NCBI RefSeq assembly: GCF_001279695.1
Contig: NZ_LGDD01000306.1
Span: forward strand, 1-64,000
Direction: 5' to 3'
DNA length: 64,000 nt
DNA from: Streptomyces sp. WM6378
Lineage (GTDB): Bacteria > Actinomycetota > Actinomycetes > Streptomycetales > Streptomycetaceae
Positions 61,832 through 64,000 of the stretch are shown one piece after another. The position numbers were made by a program, and so were the translations under genes. Below the pieces are notes generated by a model, which had not been told where the DNA came from, made no database searches, and saw only the letters and a program-made list of their open reading frames with translations. Each line of letters opens with the position of its first letter. The first letter of the stretch is position 1.

Positions 61832-63178
61832 TCAGCGTGGGTTCAGCGCGGCCGCGAGCAGCCCGTCCCAGTCGGGGATCTTCACCGAGCGGCGCCCCAG
61901 CGACTGCCCGAGCTCGGCCTCGGCGCGCTCGATCGCCAGCCAGCCCTGCCAGGTGACCGGGTGAAGTCCCAACTCCCGCAGCGCGTCGAGCGGTTCGGCC
62001 GCCACCGGGCGTTCGGCCAGGCGCGGGGCGTCCTGGAGGAGCGAGGTCACCGTCTCCTTCGCGCAGGGGCGGTTGGTGCCGATCACGCCCGTCGGGCCGC
62101 GCTTGATCCAGCCCGCCACGTACTCGCCCGGCGACGGCGCCCCCTCGCGCAGCACCCGGCCCGCCGCGTGCGGCACGGTCCCCGTCGCCGGGTCGAACGG
62201 CAGCCCCTGCGGCGGCACCCCGCGGTAGCCGACCGCCCGCAGCACCAGCTGTGCCTCGATGTCCTCGTACGTCCCGGTGCCGAGCACCCCGCCCGCGCCG
62301 TCCGGCACCGTCCGCTCGAAGCGCACCGCGCCCACCCTGCCGTCCCGCTCCACGAGCTCCACGGGGCGCAGATAGAACCGCAGATGAAGTTGGCGTACGC
62401 CCGGTCGCTGCCCGCGCCCCACCCAGCCGCGCAGCACCTCCACATTGCGCCGGACCGCGCCCGGCAGCGCGGACGGATCGACGAAGTCCGGGTCCCGGGC
62501 CAGCTCGGCGGCGTCCACCGTCACGTCCGCGCCCGGCAGCGCGCCCAGCTCCCGCAGCTCCTTGGTGGTGAACCGGGCCTGCGAGGGGCCGCGCCGGGCC
62601 GCCATGTGGACCTCGCGCACCCGGCTGACGGCGAGCGCGCCGAGCGCGGACTGCGGCACATCGGTCGGCCGCAGCTCGTCCGCGCCGCGGGCCAGCATCC
62701 GCGCGACGTCCACCGCCACATTGCCCGCACCGATCACCACGGCCGAACGCGCGCCCAGAACGAAGGAGTTGGGGTCACTGTCGGGGTGCGCGCTGTACCA
62801 GGACACGAACTCGGTCGCGGAGAAACTGCCGGGCAGGTCCTCGCCGGGAATCCCCAGATGCCGGTCGGACTTGGCGCCGACGCAGTACACCACCGCGTGG
62901 TAGAGCCGCAGCAGCAGCTCCGGCGGGACGCCGCCCGGGCCCACCTCGACGTGCCCCAGGAAACGGATGCGGCCGTCCTCAAGGACGGTGCGGAGATTGT
63001 TCTGCAGCGACTTGATCTTCTCGTGGTCCGGGGCGACCCCGTAGCGGACCAGGCCGTACGGGCACGGCAGCCGGTCCAGGACGTCCACGTGGACCTGTGC
63101 GACCGCGCTCTGCTCCAGCAGGCTCTGGGCGGTGTAGACCCCGCTCGGCCCGGATCCGACGACGGCGATGCGCAGCAT
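61832..63178 (-). CDS. FprA-type ferredoxin/adrenodoxin-NADP reductase
   Basis: A 448-residue FAD-dependent reductase with LRIAVVGSGPSGVYTAQSLL for FAD, CPYGLVRYGVAPDHEKIKSL, and AVVIGAGNVAVDVARMLARG for NADP(H), the layout of mycobacterial FprA and adrenodoxin reductase. It transfers electrons from NADPH to ferredoxins, often for cytochromes P450; none is nearby. Conserved WIKRGPTGVIGTNR is seen near residue 360. It lies upstream of nothing obvious and converges on the ArsR-type gene. Confidence 0.92.
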   Translation of the reverse strand: MLRIAVVGSGPSGVYTAQSLLEQSAVAQVHVDVLDRLPCPYGLVRYGVAPDHEKIKSLQNNLRTVLEDGRIRFLGHVEVGPGGVPPELLLRLYHAVVYCVGAKSDRHLGIPGEDLPGSFSATEFVSWYSAHPDSDPNSFVLGARSAVVIGAGNVAVDVARMLARGADELRPTDVPQSALGALAVSRVREVHMAARRGPSQARFTTKELRELGALPGADVTVDAAELARDPDFVDPSALPGAVRRNVEVLRGWVGRGQRPGVRQLHLRFYLRPVELVERDGRVGAVRFERTVPDGAGGVLGTGTYEDIEAQLVLRAVGYRGVPPQGLPFDPATGTVPHAAGRVLREGAPSPGEYVAGWIKRGPTGVIGTNRPCAKETVTSLLQDAPRLAERPVAAEPLDALRELGLHPVTWQGWLAIERAEAELGQSLGRRSVKIPDWDGLLAAALNPR

Positions 63179-63273
63179 GGCGGGTGCTCCTTGGGAGAGA
63201 GAACCGCAGAAGTCCGCAGAGGACCTTCAGGATGGCACCGCTGTGCGCACGGCGGGTAGACATGCGCCGCCGG

Positions 63274-63876
63274 TCAGGGGGTCGGTTCGGGCGGCACGCC
63301 CAGCTCCCAGTCGAGTCCGTACCGCTGGAACAGCTCGGTCCGCAGGGTCGTCGCGTCCATCGGGGCGCCCGGAAGGAGCGCGGCGAAGACGGCGCCCATC
63401 AGGTTGGCCCGCAGCAGCGGGTACTCGGTGTCCACGTCCTGCGAGCCGTAGCGCTCCACGGTGTCCCGCAGAAGGGCGGCCAGGCGCTGCTGCTCCGGGC
63501 ACTGCACGAACCCCTGGGCCTGCAGGATGCCCGCCATGTGGGCCCGCATGAGGACCGGCTGGGAGTGCGTGAGTCCGAGGATCGCGTCTATGGCGCGGGC
63601 AAGCCGCTCGCGCCCGTCGGCGCTCCGCGGCTCGCGCTCCAGGCCCGCCTCAAGCGTGAGGTGCATGAGGCGGTGCACCGCGGACTGGAGCAGCTGGCGC
63701 TTGCCCGGGAAGTAGTACGACACCAGGCCGCGGGCCGAACCGGCCCGGTCCGCGATGTCGCCGAGGGTCGTCGACTCATAGCCACGTTCCGCCACCAGCT
63801 CCACAGTGGCTTGCAGCAGCCGCTCGCGAGAACGTCTGCGCAGTTCTTCATTGACCGATGCGCTGCGCGGGGACAT
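63274..63876 (-). CDS. TetR family transcriptional regulator
   Basis: A 200-residue TetR-type regulator. The DNA-binding domain reads SRERLLQATVELVAERGYES, then GDIADRAGSARGLVSYYFPG, with a C-terminal helical domain (AIDAILGLTHSQPVLMRAHM). GCAGGAG precedes the ATG at 63876. It has the same direction as the FprA gene, 95 bases upstream of it, so it may regulate that gene or itself. Confidence 0.9.
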   Translation of the reverse strand: MSPRSASVNEELRRRSRERLLQATVELVAERGYESTTLGDIADRAGSARGLVSYYFPGKRQLLQSAVHRLMHLTLEAGLEREPRSADGRERLARAIDAILGLTHSQPVLMRAHMAGILQAQGFVQCPEQQRLAALLRDTVERYGSQDVDTEYPLLRANLMGAVFAALLPGAPMDATTLRTELFQRYGLDWELGVPPEPTP

Positions 63877-63896
63877 GCTGTAACTCCTGCGTTGAC

Positions 63897-63909
63897 TGGC
63901 TTGGAGCCA
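63897..63909. promoter_or_regulatory. Inverted repeat TGGCT-TGG-AGCCA upstream of tetR
   Basis: Arms TGGCT and AGCCA surround a three-base centre next to the AT-rich ATATACTC segment ahead of the TetR gene, where a promoter and autoregulatory operator are expected. Nothing else was recognised from here to base 64000. Confidence 0.4.
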
Positions 63910-64000
63910 ATATACTCAGGTGGTCGCGGGACGGTACCCCTTGGCCGGGGTCTGACCTGCGGCATGGGCTGCTCGTTCGGGGTGACGCGGGGGATCACCC

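Overview
The window is high-GC DNA typical of Streptomyces. It has strong G/C third-position bias, frequent GTG starts, tightly overlapping ATGA junctions, very rare TTA codons, and gene families common in that genus (PspAB/HtpX, MAB_1171c-type membrane proteins, DUF5919 regulators, chitinase-type direct repeats). No rRNA, tRNA, CRISPR array, insertion sequence or prophage was seen. All functions are read from sequence motifs and family knowledge; no searches were run.

Layout. 0.2-6.8 kb: a frameshifted FAD/4Fe-4S oxidase, a MarR regulator divergent from an ABC exporter, a 19-residue hydrophobic peptide and an MltG-like transglycosylase. 6.8-12.3 kb: an aliphatic-sulfonate uptake and desulfonation operon (ssuCBA-ssuD plus a flavoprotein) preceded by a cysteine-ending leader peptide. 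12.4-16.9 kb: YjbQ, then a three-gene ImmA-like peptidase / membrane protein / helical-repeat operon carrying two bldA-type TTA codons, then two small exported proteins. 17.0-18.6 kb: pspAB and htpX. 18.6-24.9 kb: a complete NHLP-type peptide export system (C39-peptidase ABC, second ABC, HlyD adaptor) with a double-glycine precursor whose core has no cysteine.

26.1-46.1 kb is a nonribosomal peptide/polyketide cluster. One strand carries a coupled operon: NRPS C-A-T-TE, hybrid A-T-C-A-T-KS-KR-ACP-TE, a GSCFA protein, an SGNH-like protein and a TauD-type dioxygenase. A C-A-T NRPS is divergent from it. The second A domain of the hybrid reads as proline-specific (DVQFVAHV) and the divergent one as glycine-specific (DILQLGVI). 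A Pro module followed by KS-KR-ACP, with a TauD enzyme, matches what I recall of the detoxin/rimosamide family, whose detoxinine unit is a two-carbon-extended, reduced proline. The PKS module has no acyltransferase, and none is encoded in the window. GSCFA and SGNH proteins in this operon are not parts of that pathway I recognise. A TTA codon in the C-A-T-TE gene suggests bldA control.

46.2-64.0 kb returns to scattered primary and secondary metabolism: a GH18 chitinase with a chitinase-type promoter, HAD phosphatase, Lrp/AsnC and FUSC exporter, XRE-DUF5919 regulator with a small divergent protein, lactonase behind a DasR-like site, sirohydrochlorin chelatase-like protein, BadF-type sugar kinase, uracil-DNA glycosylase, beta-propeller protein, TetR with class II aldolase and ceramidase, an old-yellow-enzyme with a divergent ArsR-type regulator, a ferredoxin-NADP reductase and a final TetR regulator.
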